Notes under the pieces: generated by a model
What the model saw: only the letters and a program-made list of their open reading frames with translations
Database searches by the model: none
What the model was told of the DNA's origin: nothing
Position numbers and translations under genes: made by a program
Assembly: GCA_015227615.1 (NCBI GenBank)
Contig: JAALGZ010000008.1
Location: forward strand, 496,001 to 560,000
DNA length: 64,000 bases
DNA from: Labyrinthula sp. Ha
Lineage: Eukaryota; Sar; Bigyra; Labyrinthulida; Labyrinthulaceae
Direction of reading: 5' to 3'
Part shown: positions 34,373-47,729 of the stretch, in pieces
Position numbering within the stretch: the first letter of the stretch is position 1
Layout of the letters: every line of letters starts with the position of its first letter

Positions 34373-37300
34373 TTTGTAATTATTGTGCTAGGAAATAGAG
34401 TAAACGTTCTAGAATTTAAGTTGGAAATGTTGGAATTATCCCACTAGAATACCAGCATTTATCTCATTTATGTTGTAGAGGCTTCGATACCTGGAGCATA
34501 AGGCTTCTTGGCACCAAAACTCTGCATTTGGTACAAGGAATAACTAAGGTGCCGATACATTAGAATAAATCTACATGAATACGTATAATTGAGAACTAAA
34601 TAAGCGATTATGACAACCATTATTCTTAGCAAGAGCTTATAGTCGTGGCTAGTATTGGGTGTCAAACGATATTAGTTACTAAGGATTTGAAAACGACTTA
34701 TAATAGATCTTGACATCAAAGAATTGCGGCCAAGCTCAGCTCACGTGCTTGAGAACTCAAATTGAACGCTCAAGACAGATATAGGTGCTTTATTATAAGG
34801 TAAAGAGAATCATGGTGATGTTGTTTCTAGAAAAGAATCTGTTCAGTGCTACTCACTATTAAAGATGTAATTAAGACAAGTTAAGTAGATTCTACTTTGC
34901 TTGGAAGGAAAGTTCGGTGCTGTGCCAAATCAGAGCATACTTGAACGAGTCAATGTTCCTGGTCAATACTGACTGCTTTTTCACAGCTAATGAATGTATG
35001 CTTAGTGATGAACAGAAGATGATGACATAGATGCAAACTAAGCAAAGGAATTTGGAGCAAGATAGAATTCTGGTCAAGCTGAAACTAGTCTATGAGTCCA
35101 GATAAGAAAAATTACACTAGGATAAGTCTACTTTGGATGTTAACACTATAAGCTGTAAATTAAAGATTCTCCAAGAGTCCAGCTCCTCAAAATTAAAGTT
35201 AATAGAAAGCAGAAAAGAAAATTAGGGTGCTCTGTTTGAAACTGCTTATGGGCCCTAGGCATTCGCGAATTGCGAAATATGTTTTAATAAGGTTAATATT
35301 AGTTACTGGAATGAGTTTGAGAACTCTAGGGCTTCAAGTGTTATAATAAGATGCTGTTTACAATTGCCCCTGATTGGCTATATATGGTAGTAGATACAGG
35401 TTGCAAGGGATACCAAAAAACAGCTGAATAACTTCACAGCGTGTACCTTGACAAGGGGAGGCGCGGAGTTATAGTTTATGTCAGCTCTACTAGTTGAGCC
35501 TCCATTATATTTTGCCAATGGGATTATTCATGTTCTTTTTGTTCTACCCATTCAAGCTCTATATGGGATAAGGCAGAATTGTATGCGTCAACTTCATATT
35601 CAAAGAGTTAGATCTAACTTTGTAACCAAATAAATGAATAGAATTTAATTGGATTTATTCACCATTATTAGACGGCTTAAGAAAGTAAAATAGGGTGTTT
35701 TCTTTATTTCGTAGTTCTTAATTCTACTCTGTTCCTATTTTCTCGATGAAGATCATGGAAAGCTGTTGGCTCTGTTTGATCATCATCCATAGGTGCCTAA
35801 TCCTTCAAAGCCTTCGAATTAACCACCATACTGGAAAAAAGTGAATCGTAGGTTTAAGCCTTAACACAGTTTCAAACATAAGGAAAACAACCAAATTTGG
35901 TTTCAACAAACCCTCGGGGTAACGCTGCATCTGATTTTGAGAACATAATTATATTTTGAAACTCATGAATGGAATAGCTCATAACTTCTATGTATTTACC
36001 TGCGCTTCCTGCTATAAAATGTATTTAAATGGTATAATGAACACTTCTAAAATCTAAGAATTCTCGAAACTACACCTGTTTTAGTAATTTATTCTCTGTG
36101 TTTGTTCATTATACAATTCTGGCTTTAACTCTGACCAACCTATAGGCGTGTTTAACTAGAGAGTCTTAAGGAGGGCTTCTCGAGAAGTGCTCTCTTGTTA
36201 TCTCGCAATGCAGATATTTTGATAAAATCCTTCTCTAGAAGCTTTTGTTATCTCGATATACATACCTACCAACCTGGAAGAACCTATGATTAACCGGGAA
36301 AAGTATGACGAAATTACCTAAAATTGTTATTTTGCGTCATGATTGGTCATACGAATTCAGGTAAGTCATACTTTTTTAAAAAATTTGTACTAGATTTCTC
36401 CTGCTTGAAAATAAGGCCAGTTTTAACCGGAATTTGTATGACCACTGTCATATTTTTTTCTAAGAACCAATCAAAACCCTTCTGCTATGAAAACCTTTCA
36501 TGGGTTGAACCTCGAGCATGATCACAGTGGGGTATGGCCTTATAGTCAAGACTTGCACAAGAGCAGTCACAAATTAATGAAAAATTACACAAAAAATAGA
36601 TATAATTTGGTGAATGTCTAGTCTTTATCAATAGTTTTCGGTTTATTTTAAAGCTCTCGGTCTTGTGTCTCGTTCTGGACAAATATTTTTTTGGAGTCTT
36701 TTGAATTTATGGAGGATAGTGTATTTTACCATTGGCCTAAATTAAGAACCAAACAGGAAAAACAATGAGCCAAAATCTTGGCGTAAGTTATATTGAGGCT
36801 GAATTTTTTTAAGTTTTCACTAACCCTGAACTATTGTCAAATGCTGTTTCCTCTTGGTTTTTACTTTTGCAACAGCGAAAAAAACTTGAATGAAAAGAGC
36901 CAGCGGAGATTGCACAACAGGTTACCAAAATTAGAGCAAACACGATAGCTAAAAACTCTCAGAGCTCATGCGAAGGCTTTTAAGCTCAATTTTTAAGCTT
37001 GTCTTTGAAACATGACAATTCTTTTGGTTGCAGACTTCATAATAAGGTTAAACGAAGTTAACATTGAAAAAGTAAAAGCAAGTTTAATAGTCATTGGAAA
37101 GCCTGTTTGAGATGTTAATAACTTAGTCCTCTTGAAAATTTCTGGGTTCTTGGTAAAAACCTTTAAGTCTTGTATCGCAGCAAGAAAGGAAGTGATGGGA
37201 GCTTCTTCCCTTTTCTAGCCTTTCAACTCAGCACTCTGAGCTTTACAATATTTTCCTAAAATGTATGGCTTACTATGGTCCTGACTTAGAATATGAATTA

Positions 37301-40300
37301 GAAAATTAATATACATGTTCAAAAAGAAAATTGCTCCAGAAGAACAAACAGGTCAAAGTGTCACGTGTTTACAGCCATTACTATAAAGCAAACGGAACGA
37401 AGAATAGGTATTTTATAACCAAAAATAGGAAGATGTAGTCACCGGGATACTCAAAAGCCTTCTATAATATTTCCTTGAGAAATCAAACTCTGTCTTTGCT
37501 TAGAAATAGCTACTTTCTCATTTTTAGAATCTTTAGTACCTTGCTCCAAATATACTACTAAGACTTATATTTAAGTCAACAGTATGTTAATTTATCTTAT
37601 AGCTGCTAAAGAATTAATTTTTTAAAAAAATTAACATCTTTTTCTTTGAGCACTCAAACACTCAGTACGACTTAAGTCAATACATGTCGTTGCTTTCAGA
37701 CTTGAATAGACCTGAGCTGTTTCCAATATACTGTGAGTTAATTGAAGTGCTTTAGCTAAGACTTGGTACAATCGTATTTGATTCTGGAGGAGTTTTCTAA
37801 CAATTCAACATTGCCATTATTCGTAAGCTTGAAGCTTGTTTATTCTTGCTTCAAAGGAGCTAAGAACGAATTCTCCCCAGGTCCCTATTTTATGGAATTC
37901 CAGTTATCATAATCCAACCAATGAAATCTCAAAATTCGGTATTGAAAATCGCAGGCTAGCTCGTCAAGCAAATTCCGACCACAAGTAGTTCTTGCAATTC
38001 AATTTGACCTAAATGACTAGTACCGAAAATTGGTTCTGACACACGTGGAGAGAAGTACTTTCAAAGAAATCAAGTCTATCCACAGACAAGTATATTCAGT
38101 TTGATTTGCCATCATGTGTTAATGAAACTTTGCGAAAGCTTAAGATTTTGAAATAGACAAAACAGAAAGATGGAAAATCTTTTGTTGTCAATTAGTAAAG
38201 TTTTCCATCATGTCCAGTTTGTTATTTGGAGGAAGGTTAGATTAAGTCTTCGCTCTTTACAATTTGAACTAAGGTAAGGGCAAACCTTTAAAATAGTTTC
38301 AAGATACTGTCTAGTACAAGGGTCTCCCGATAGCTACTTACTTCTGAGAGAAGTGTTCCCAATGTAGAATAATAGTAGCGCAATTATATGCTACCTCATA
38401 CTCGTATCTTTGTGATCAATAGTGCAGGTCATAGTATAATATAACTACATGGTGGTGGGATTGGAATCATGAATATGAAGTGTAGGACTGTTGGTCCAAT
38501 CAAACTTGAATAATGAAAACTAGTAATGGAGCGGCTCTTCTTCAGAAGAGGTAAAAAAGTTTCGAATTTGGCGAACCTGTCCGATATCAAGAAGTAGAAT
38601 AATCTGCAATAGCTGGATAAAGGTCATCAAATTCTTCGGTATTTCAAATATCCCATGTCGTTGTTGCCAGTTACTCGGTGAAATCTCAATATATAGCTCG
38701 AACCATTTAGAAGAAACCTTAGAGCCACAGAAATAGCTTCTGATACGTTACACGGCAGGGTTCATTCTTAATTTTAACTGCTACGTAACAAATTATGCGC
38801 TCTTCTTTTTTATTAAGAGAATTTGCACCTTTGACAGACTTACTTTGTTCAACTAAGAGCTCATATTGGCGAGTGGGTATCTTCTAAGAAGGTTTGTTCT
38901 ACTTCAAGATTCATTTCCTGTTTATTTCCCAAGAGTAATCTCTAATTTCCCAGCCATAACGAATTTCAAGTGAATGAGAACGTTTTTTTAATGTTTTCGA
39001 CTCGCTCACCATATTAAGACAATGACTACTGCTAACATCAATGTAAGTTTTAGCTAGCTCTTGCACAACAGGGTTACACAACAAAAGGAAAGCAAAGATA
39101 TAATCATAAGACTCAACTTCAAGATTTTATTGATTGAAACTGTAACTGGCTGTAGGCATTTTGTAGCACAAGTGAATCCACTAAGAATTGTATATATATA
39201 TTAATATTTGTTCCATAAGGAGTATGCTACGTAGAAAAACAAATTGTGGCGCGGTTATCTCCAATTACGTACTCTAAGGCTCAGGTGCGGAACCAGATGA
39301 AATAAAATTAAAATTTTAATAGTTCTTGAGAGCAAAACACTGTGTGGGTTTGAAAAGAATACTGAAAATAAGAACTTATCTATACTTTCTAGAGCTTCTC
39401 ACTGTGGTTAACAATTTCATCATAAACTTCATTGCGCCTTAGCAGCTCTTTTGGAGTTTGAAAAGTAATACTTTATCTCGACTCTTAGTTATTTTAAAAA
39501 CATTCGTTATTTGGGTCAGACTAAATGGTCAAATAATAGTTCTGAATTTCCGCTTTCTTGGGAATATATACTTTATTTTTTTCACGTTAGACAAACAATA
39601 GATTGAAACAGGTATAAAACATTGAAATTTGACGACTTCAGAAGATTTAGCCTATTGAGGGCGTACAATTCTGCGAACCTTTGACCAAGAATGGATAACA
39701 TCGGGTTCTGAAACTAGAATTTCAGAAGTACCTCCATCAACAACTTGCTGGGTTCTGTCTGTAAGCCAAGTTCGGTAAACATGCACAAACAATTAATGTT
39801 TAAAAAATCTGTGTGAGCATGAAGTTGTACTCTTAAAGCATGGTCAAGTTTTCTTCGATGTTACACTATATCCCAGCCGGGCGATTATGTGACAGACGGT
39901 AACTCCCAACATAGGCCCAGTTTGTGTTCTTCCCTAATTTAAATCTTGTCCTACTTTGTATACAGTAATCGTACATTCACTGCAAACTCTCGGGAAATAG
40001 AAAGGCAGAAAAAGCGCAATTGGGCCATTTGGCCGTCGGAAAAAGTTATACACATACGAAATGAATAACAGCTGTTGCGACTGGAACATTTTATTATGCC
40101 CGGAGCTGTAAAATATATATATGTTATTTGGTCAGCTAAATACAAGTTCACTGCAAAAGAAAAACCAAAACGAATTCTAGCTAGTATTAAACTTTTATCT
40201 GTTCGGACAAGGAAATAAAATCAACCAAAAAAAAGTTTTGTTTTTGTCTAACTATTCCAACTAAATTCAAATATACAAAATAAAGTACCCAGAAGAAGTA

Positions 40301-40381
40301 TAAGAAAAATTGTATCACCCAGTTTAATAGTAAGTGCCCAACTAAAATCCAAGCATAAAATAAAAGCCACGTTTACTAACA
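34373..40381. other. Gene desert, about 6 kb
   Basis: No host gene is visible. Near 35,370-35,410 the plus strand reads text like 'DWLYMVVDTGCKG', loosely similar to the protease-region DTGC segment of Ty1/copia elements, but nothing around it confirms an element. The rest holds only short frames. About 40,200-40,381 is the upstream region of the zinc-finger gene. Confidence 0.45.
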
Positions 40382-40861
40382 ATGTTAAACGAGTTACTTC
40401 AGCGAGCACTTGAGTCAACGCTAATGGAACAACATGAAGCTGTAATGAAAACACGAGAAGAGAATGAACTTCTTTTAAAACTTATCTTGGAGAGAATTCA
40501 CGGAAGAAATAAATTACAAGACACTTACACAAATGAATTGTCCCAGAAAATAGAAATAGGAAAAAAACGCAAAAGATCTGGGGATAAAAATGTTAAACCT
40601 AAGTTTTACAGAAAGTTGTGTGAAAAAGAGGATTGTACAAAGTATTCACAAGGATCTAGTCCCTTTTGCTTTCGTCATGGAGGTGGATATAGATGTTCAG
40701 CACCTGGGTGTAATAAGGGATCAAGAAATAGAAGTCGACTATGTATTTTTCACGGAGCGTCAAAAAAATGTAAGATAAAAAAATGTGCAGTTGCTACGAA
40801 ATCGGGAAGTATGTATTGCAGTAAACATTTAGTATTTTGCGAGAAACAGGTCGTCCATTGA
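40382..40861 (+). CDS. Small C..C..C..H repeat zinc-finger protein
   Basis: This is a single-exon protein of 159 aa from the ATG at 40,382. The N-terminal 60 residues form a charged helix, possibly a coiled coil (LLQRALESTLMEQHEAVMKT). Then comes a basic linker with KKRKRSG, a likely nuclear signal. The rest is three tandem units of the pattern C-x4/5-C-x(9-12)-C-x3-H: LCEKEDCTKYSQ..FCFRHGG, CSAPGCNKGS..LCIFHGA and CKIKKCAVAT..MYCSKH. Such repeats are often labelled 'WRKY19-like' in oomycete, brown-algal and red-algal annotations, although no WRKYGQK motif is present. A nuclear nucleic-acid-binding role is inferred. The gene lies just outside the left arm of the large inverted repeat. Confidence 0.75.
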   Translation: MLNELLQRALESTLMEQHEAVMKTREENELLLKLILERIHGRNKLQDTYTNELSQKIEIGKKRKRSGDKNVKPKFYRKLCEKEDCTKYSQGSSPFCFRHGGGYRCSAPGCNKGSRNRSRLCIFHGASKKCKIKKCAVATKSGSMYCSKHLVFCEKQVVH

Positions 40862-41049
40862 GTTATATATAGAATATATATTGAAAATAAAAACTATCTT
40901 GTTTGTTTTTCTTAACTTAAATCCGTGTTTTAGGAATAATATTTAATTTGAGTTCAATTATCAAGTTTAAAAAGTAGAAACCTAGAAGAAAATGGGAATG
41001 AAGTAAATAAAGAGAAAAGAACTGAACAGAAAAAATATGAAACGTAAAG

Positions 41050-42430
41050 TTATTACAGTTAAATATATGCACACTCTATAAAAACTTCTCACTAAGTTCT
41101 TGTCAAGTGATTATGCATTCTAATATTATTCTGTATTTGTTTTATTTTGCTAAGTTTTCCCTTCTTATTTGATGTGTGTAGATTTAAGCTTCGTGAAACG
41201 TGTTGGATATTTCGCTTTCCATTACTTGGAGAAACTAATTCCAACCTTTTGATCTTTACAGTAGAGTTTTGACGCGTATTTGACGCTTTAAGCGCTTTTC
41301 TTACATTTTTTTCTCCTTTTTTCAATAATTTGTCTTTGTATTTTTTGCTCTTTTGAAAAGCTAATTTCCAAGTAAAATTTCCTTTATAGTGATTTTGACA
41401 CTTTTTAAGAAAATCTTTATATTTTTGACCTTGTCTAAAAGCTTTTTGATATAAAACTTTCCAACCTTGATCAAACAGAGATTCAAAATGGGGATTATGT
41501 TTTTCAAATTTCAATAATAAATCTTCATTCGCCAATCTAGAACCAGCCTATAAATAAGTAAAAAGTTAAAAGATACTTTGTTAATAATAGTGAAGAGATC
41601 TCTTTTTGAAATTCCTTTTGGAAGAGCTATAAAATAAAAACCATGTGCTTCATCTTGTCTTGAGAAACGTTTGCGTAAAAACACATCTCACGTTGACCAA
41701 CTAGTAACAAATGCTGGTGAAACAGAAAATAAACCATACTATTGAAACCAAAAATATTATTTACGTGCCTTTGAAAAAACTGTGATATTGTTTGCAATTT
41801 GACTAATGCATAATTCTTTCAAAGTCTTCATCTTCTAATTCTTTTCAAATCTTCCTTATAAATTATGCACTAGTACATATAACCAATTAGAATACATCTT
41901 TAAACCAATCATATTGCTTTATTATCAATTATCTTCTATTATAGTTTAAACAGAATAATTATTTAGTTTGATTTTATTTGGTACTAATTATTAACACTAG
42001 CAGTTATATAAAGGGATAGAATGGATTCTACTTAAATACTATTAGCAAATTATTCAATACTCGTTCCCCTCAATAGATCCTAAGAAATATTTCAGGATTG
42101 ATCTAGTTCATCTCAGATTAAGTACAAATAATTATAATAACTTCCAAGTATTTGTTGTGTCTTTCGTATACTATTCACGAATTTAGAAAAAAATGTGAAG
42201 AAAACAGAAGATAGAGATGGGTAACACTTTTCATTCAAACAGTTCTTGTTAAACTATAGAGGCACACACTCGTACATAAGATTCTCGAGATACTTAGAGC
42301 AGTTTGAACACATTTCCCATGCTTTTTCATCATGAGCATTTTTTAAAGAAATTATTTAACAAAGGTTTCTGGTTTTTTGTTTATTAAGATTATCCACCAA
42401 GCAGCTATGGTGATATCATATTGTCTCCAG
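41050..42430 (-). repeat. Left arm of large inverted repeat
   Basis: This 1.38-kb segment is the reverse complement of two pieces: 46,275-46,842 and 53,954-54,765. Before the gypsy element inserted, the right arm was one continuous copy. The arms were separated by a loop of about 3.85 kb (42,431-46,274). Identity is very uneven: about 99% or better against 53,954-54,735 and roughly 93-94% against 46,275-46,842. The outer boundary blurs near 41,045-41,050. Each arm carries the coding exon of an unknown protein reading outward. Confidence 0.85.
41092..41547 (-). CDS. Lys-rich unknown protein, last exon, left-arm copy
   Basis: An exon open to a TAA/TAG-type end at 41,092 gives 151 residues when read from a splice acceptor at 41,548 (TTATTTATAG). 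A 29-nt intron (41,576-41,548, GTATCT..TATAG) matches the intron size class of the window, and the upstream frame is open for some distance, so an earlier exon is likely. No ATG starts this exon; TTG would otherwise be needed. The product is very basic with two related segments, GWKVLYQKAFRQGQKYKDFL and TWKLAFQKSKKYKDKLL. I recognise no family. The other copy at 54,265-54,720 differs by one residue (His to Asn). It could belong to a mobile element using the repeat arms as ends, or to a duplicated host gene. Confidence 0.55.
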   Translation of the reverse strand, partial: AGSRLANEDLLLKFEKHNPHFESLFDQGWKVLYQKAFRQGQKYKDFLKKCQNHYKGNFTWKLAFQKSKKYKDKLLKKGEKNVRKALKASNTRQNSTVKIKRLELVSPSNGKRNIQHVSRSLNLHTSNKKGKLSKIKQIQNNIRMHNHLTRT

Positions 42431-45400
42431 TGGTAGCTTGTACTTCGTAGTACTGTCAGTTGAAGGTGGTTGCATTTAACCATCAGGCCAGGATCATGAG
42501 AGCCTTGTGACTCTGATAACCATTTGAAAACTATTAGAAAGGTACATATAACAAATTAATTGCTTTTTTCCATAAACACTATTGTCCCCATACTGTACAG
42601 ATCTTGCAGTTCGACACTTCCTTCCAGAAAATCATAGAAATCATTCTTAAGCGACTATCTCCTTCTGTTAGTATAAGAATGGAGAGTATTTTAATGTTAA
42701 TAAATAATAGATATTGCTTTCATATATCTCCGAAAGTTTTGAAGCATGGATATCTGAGATCTAGAGCTTTACTAAGGCTCGATTATTAGTGCCAACAACA
42801 CTATCTAATCCAAGGCTTTTTTCTATCACCCTCCGCGATTCTTGGGGAGCAATACCGCCGCATTGTATGGCAAGAACTGACTAATCAACTTTTTCATTAG
42901 AATCTGATCATTTGTTAGAAAAACAATTGTAATTATTGGAGATCAATAATTGTTTCTGTACTGGAAAGAACCAATATTTTAAAACTACATTATTTCTAAA
43001 CCGGCAAAGAAAAACTGAATAAAGTTTAAATTATCCCTCTTCATATGCCGATTCTTCCTTAGTATTTTAAAAATAATATGCAAGTTTTTTTTCCAAACTC
43101 CATTTGTTTTGCCAATAGCAGCTGTGTCTATTGCTTTATCTCAGCTTTCTTTAGAGCTTTTCATAGAAGTAGGTGTGCTATTTGCCGTAATATTAATCTC
43201 AGAGTTTCAATTTCCATATAATGTCAGTTGTTTAAATATCTGCCCAACATTTTTTTTTGCATAGTCATGCTTGTTGGCTGGATCTACTGTATTAACTCTT
43301 ATCATGCCCTGAACTTCCACAGACCTTACCGCCATTTTAATTGGATTTTAATACCTCACCAGTTCGTTTTTCGTGGAAGTCCAAAAATTTAAAAAAAAGT
43401 ACATTGTTAGTACTGAGGGCAATAGTACTATCATTAGATTCAAAACATATAATCTGTTTTGTTTCGAAACCTTGAGATCAAGAATTGTCAGCAGCATCAG
43501 GAAAGGTTTCTGATATTTCTTACCTTCTCAAACCAACAGACTTTTCTTGGAGAAAATATACCTGGTTTTCGAAAAACAGCATCGTACATTCAAGATTAAG
43601 TTTGAGAAGTTAATTTTTCATGGTAGTTCTTACTGCTAGAAGAGCTTAACTGTTAATTTTGAATGAACATAAATATACTAATTAACCTTAGCTACGCGTT
43701 CAAGACCATAATACCAGGAAGTTAATACACAAAAAATCCACTTTCATCAATTCAAGAACTATCATAATGTGATACTGGTATGAAAAAAACTTTATTAATC
43801 CTGCAGTAACAATCGTTGATGATCATGTTATCTCATCTAAGTATTATAGTAGCAACTTGAACATGGAAGATAGAGTCTCTTATGTGTCAGCTGTAAGGAA
43901 ACTAGTTTACACACCATGGTGATTACCCTAATTTTCTGTACCAAGATTATTGTATGGTAAATTTAGCTTCTTACAGGAAACACAACAGATTCATATATTA
44001 TTATAGTGAAACATGAAAAACAACGATAATGGAAGGCGAATATTCACAAACGCTTCACAAGTTTCTTAGGTTGTTGTTCTGGACATGCTATAATTTTTGC
44101 TTAGTGTTAGCTTCTTGTCAAGATATGCATTTTTTAGTTCTTGGTTTGTCAAAATAAGTTTATTACTTTAGGTTCTAGCTTCTGTTTTTGCTCAAAAGAT
44201 ACAAATCTTAATCTATGACTGCATTATAAGTGTAATTTTAGAAACTCCTGCACCTCGAATAATTGTTTCCTAGGGTTGCTTTATGTCTAGACTTTTTGCT
44301 CATCAAGAACCGAAAGGCAAATAAAAACTTTCGTATACCTCGAATCTTTGCCTTAGAACAAGGTTTTGTGGTGGCCTGATATATTTCATCTGTCATGACA
44401 ATAGAAGTGTTCAACGCTAGGCCTCTTACTATTATTTGGTAGTCATGGACAGACACAGAAATATAAGATACATATTTTTAATGTTAGAAGTTTTCGATAT
44501 TTTTCTTTGAGGAACAGCTATGGTTTATATGATACCCAGGACGTTCTTCTAGAAAAGTTTTCATGAGGTGTCTCCCATGATGTACATATTCTAACCATTT
44601 ATCCCCCCGGGGCTCTAACTAACTTTTAGACATATATTCAATTCCTTCGAACTAACTTCACTCTCTAATAGAATTTGATAAAATAATAAATTTTTAAATT
44701 TACTTGTTTAACTTCTTGAGAATCTCCTTTCACCGTGCTTATTAACTGAAATTTAATATCAATATAGACAAGAATGTTCCGAATGTATTTTCTATGTCGA
44801 CGTTACTCACACAATGTTGTCTTAGTGCTATAGTAAAACTTAGGTAATAAAAGTGTTTTGGATAGGGTAACGTGACAATACTCAGCTATATCATGCACTA
44901 GGTTAAAATAGAATATAAAATATAAGAATAAATAATACAAAGAAAATAACTAGACAATTTTATCTGTAATTAAATGTACGTGTTCTCAATCTGAGATTCT
45001 ATTGCGTTTCAAACTTCAACTTTATTCTCGTACTGAGATGCGCCTTGAAAATTGAGAGCCTTCACTTAATTTCAGATGAGGATGGGTAATTTTTTTCTTG
45101 GACGCCTCGAATATTAATAAGTTGGATCCTGTGAAAAAATTATGACAAGTATGTTAAGAACAAATAAATAAGTGCTTCCATAGGGTAGAATTTGCGTACC
45201 GTATCTGAAAGCGGGAAGATGTATTCTGAAAGAGAAAAGATTTGAGTTTAAGCACTTCTTAAATTACAGAGGTCATTCTTGAAATATTTATTCTTAGTTG
45301 TCACAACCATACATTTCTCATATTGCTAGACCTATATGGCTCTATCTAATCCAAATTTAGTGACCACAAGTTCATACTTTCTGTAATCACATAAAAACAT

Positions 45401-46274
45401 TTCTCATAAAGGTGTCAATGACGAAAGTGTTATTTATTTAGCAAGAACCATTGGATCAACATCCTTCTTCTTGTTCCTTCTTGATATTTCATTTTTTCGT
45501 TCTATCATATTATTAAAGATTGTTCTCTTAGATCAGAATTTAAGACAAGTTTCAATTAGTGTGCAGATGATGTTCAAAAGGTTCTAATATGTTCAATTCA
45601 AATATTATTCTTATAAGTTTCACAAATAAAATACAAAAATTGAACAAACATACCTTATTTGAATAGGGACAGCCTTATAGATAACTGATTTGAAGTACAA
45701 AGTGTTACGAACTAAGAGGTTGAGCACTATCTCAAAAAAAATCTAAAAGATTTAATTGAGGAGTTCTGATAATGAGTTAGTCGGGTAAAGCACATACACA
45801 TTATGGCCACAAATCAGATTAAGAAGCTTTCTATTGAACCGGTATGCGATAACTTAGTGCTTGATGATAGCAACAAGAGAAATGAGTATCTCTAATGAAT
45901 TTAAGCGCAGCACATATTTCAAAATGTATTTTTTTTTAATTAACATATTCTTAGGAAACTGAGGTTTGTTATTTGAGGTTCTTCCACTATAGTAAAAGTG
46001 CTCTATCTCAATAATTAGCTTAGTTATTTATACATAACAGAAGGCTATTACTAGTTCTTGATATCAATAATGCAGCTGTAGATGCGAGCGCTACTTCATC
46101 TTGGATATGTAACATTAGAAAATTTCGATGTGATGTGCCTCAGTTTTATGAACTATGTCGCCAGGTTTCTATGAATTTGAGTTTCACTTCTTGAATCTGG
46201 TATTTGGTAGATTATTAAGAGCTAGATTGTTATCGGTCGCTTCTATTGATAAGTTTTCTTGCCAAAAGTATTAC
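42431..46274. other. Loop between inverted-repeat arms
   Basis: About 3.85 kb of AT-rich sequence without a recognisable gene. If the inverted repeat is a mobile element with long terminal repeats, its internal genes should lie here; none is readable. The open frames (up to about 72 codons) resemble nothing known. Confidence 0.5.
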
Positions 46275-46842
46275 TTTGTGATGAGTAGCCACCATGCTTC
46301 CTATATAATCTTTATAAACAAAAAACCAGAAACCTTTGTTAAAAATTTCTTTAAGAAATACCCATGATGAAAAAGCATGGGAAATGGGTTCAAACTGCTT
46401 TAAGCATCTTGAGAACCTTATGTACGAGTGTGTGCCTCTATAGTTTAACAAGAACTGTTTGAATGAAAAGTGTTACCCATCTCTATCTTCTGTTTTCTTC
46501 ACATTCCTTTCTAAATTCATGAATAGTATACGAAAGACACAATAAATACTTGGAGGTTATTATAATTATTGGTACTTAATCTGAGATGAACTATATCTAT
46601 CCTGAAATATTTCTTAGGATCTATTGAGGGGAACGAGTATTGAATAATTTGCTAATAGTATTTAGATAGAATCCATTCTATCCCTTTATATAACTGCTAA
46701 TGCTAATAATTAGTACCAAATAAAATCAAATTAAATAATGCTTCTGTTTCAACTATAATAGAAGATAATTGATGATAAAGCAATATTATTGGTTTAAAGA
46801 TGTATTCTAACTGCTAAAATATACTAGTGCATGATTCATAAG
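46275..46842 (+). repeat. Right arm of inverted repeat, inner piece
   Basis: This piece matches 42,430-41,860 in reverse complement, with roughly 36 differences over about 560 bp. It ends exactly at the target-site duplication (TAAG/ATAAG) of the gypsy element. The continuation of the arm resumes at 53,954. Confidence 0.85.
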
Positions 46843-46978
46843 TGGCGTACTTTCTAGTGGTTTCGGATTACCTCTGGGGATGTTTGGTATCTCTTTTGAA
46901 AACTGGTTCTCGGTTACTCTTTATCAACGCTTAATTCGACAACTGCTCACTATGCTACATCAACATGGAATTACCCCA
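46843..46978 (-). repeat. 3' LTR of the chromovirus
   Basis: This 136-bp LTR reads TGGCG...CCCCA on the plus strand. It matches the LTR at 53,818-53,953 with about 9 differences. It is flanked on the left by CATAAG, which includes the target duplication. Confidence 0.93.
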
Positions 46979-46988
46979 TTTCCCCTTT
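46979..46988 (-). other. Polypurine tract of the chromovirus
   Basis: Read on the minus strand, AAAGGGGAAA directly abuts the 3' LTR, where LTR elements prime plus-strand DNA synthesis. Position and composition fit; no experimental support. Confidence 0.75.
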
Positions 46989-47030
46989 GAGGTCAACTCC
47001 ATTGACCTCAACCTAATTCCTGAAGACAGC

Positions 47031-47715
47031 TTAAGTGTACTCTAGCTCATCTGCGGTAACAAGCCATCTCGCTGCAACTTCAGGTTTCCTTCCAAAAATT
47101 TCTATCTTCGCACATCCTCCGCAACACGCTTCAATCCTAGACCTCAACTCTCGAGGCTTAACACTACCCGGCCTTCTAGGTGCCAAAATCACATCACTAC
47201 CTAAATACGCTTGTTTCATCGTCGTAGGTAGTTTCCCCTCTGAAAGACTATACACTCTTCCGTCGCTGTAGCTACTAAATTTCCTGGTCCAGGCTGTACT
47301 AGCTTCTTTTCCGAAAACTTTATCCATATGATGCGACCCTTCTCTCGATACCCGGCGTGCCTCATCCATTCTGTGACCAGTTTTCCTTTAGCTTTTGCCA
47401 CCCAGTAGAAGACGAGACCCCTTGGAACTAGTCTACTTATTGGTATTATCTTGATCTCCTCATCAGGAAGTGTCTTATATTTCACCGCTACTCCTCGTGT
47501 AGGATTTTCTGACGCGATGCGCCAAGGTGGGTCGATAATCATCACCTCTGGTATGCCAAATCCTATTATCATCATTGTTCTAATCACTCCGTCCCAGTTT
47601 AAAGTTGTAACATCCGCATCAATAGCATATACACCAGGTGGGGAATCACTCCTGTTCCCAAAGAGATATCTCCATCGAAAACCTCGTAGATCCAAGTTAA
47701 TCCAATGCACTTCGC
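47031..47715 (-). mobile_element. MT-A70 adenine-methyltransferase domain within the chromovirus
   Basis: The last coding part of the element before the 3' LTR matches the METTL3/Ime4/MT-A70 family. The segment VMIIDPPW (DPPW at 47,522-47,533) is the S-adenosylmethionine and target-base motif. After it come LVFYWVAKAK, RIIWIKFSEK and ATEECIVFQRG, in the order and spacing seen in METTL3-type enzymes. The closing block (SVKPRELRSRIE, then KIEIFGRK) matches the family's substrate-helix and FGR end. Family members methylate N6 of adenine in RNA (METTL3) or DNA (for example the ciliate MTA1 type). Placement inside the LTRs and on the element's strand shows that it is cargo of the element. It is part of a broken fossil, so current activity is not implied. 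Confidence 0.85.
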
Positions 47716-47729
47716 CTTTATTCCTTCAT

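Noticed and set aside
35370-35410. Copia gag-protease fragment
   Set aside because: A single DTGC-like segment with no supporting zinc knuckle or integrase around it; chance is likely.
40382-40861. WRKY transcription factor
   Set aside because: The C..C..C..H repeats are of the kind often labelled WRKY19-like, but there is no WRKYGQK motif or WRKY-type C2H2/C2HC finger.
42431-46274. Polinton or other large DNA element interior between the arms
   Set aside because: The arms look like terminal repeats, but no polymerase, capsid, ATPase or integrase text is readable in the loop.
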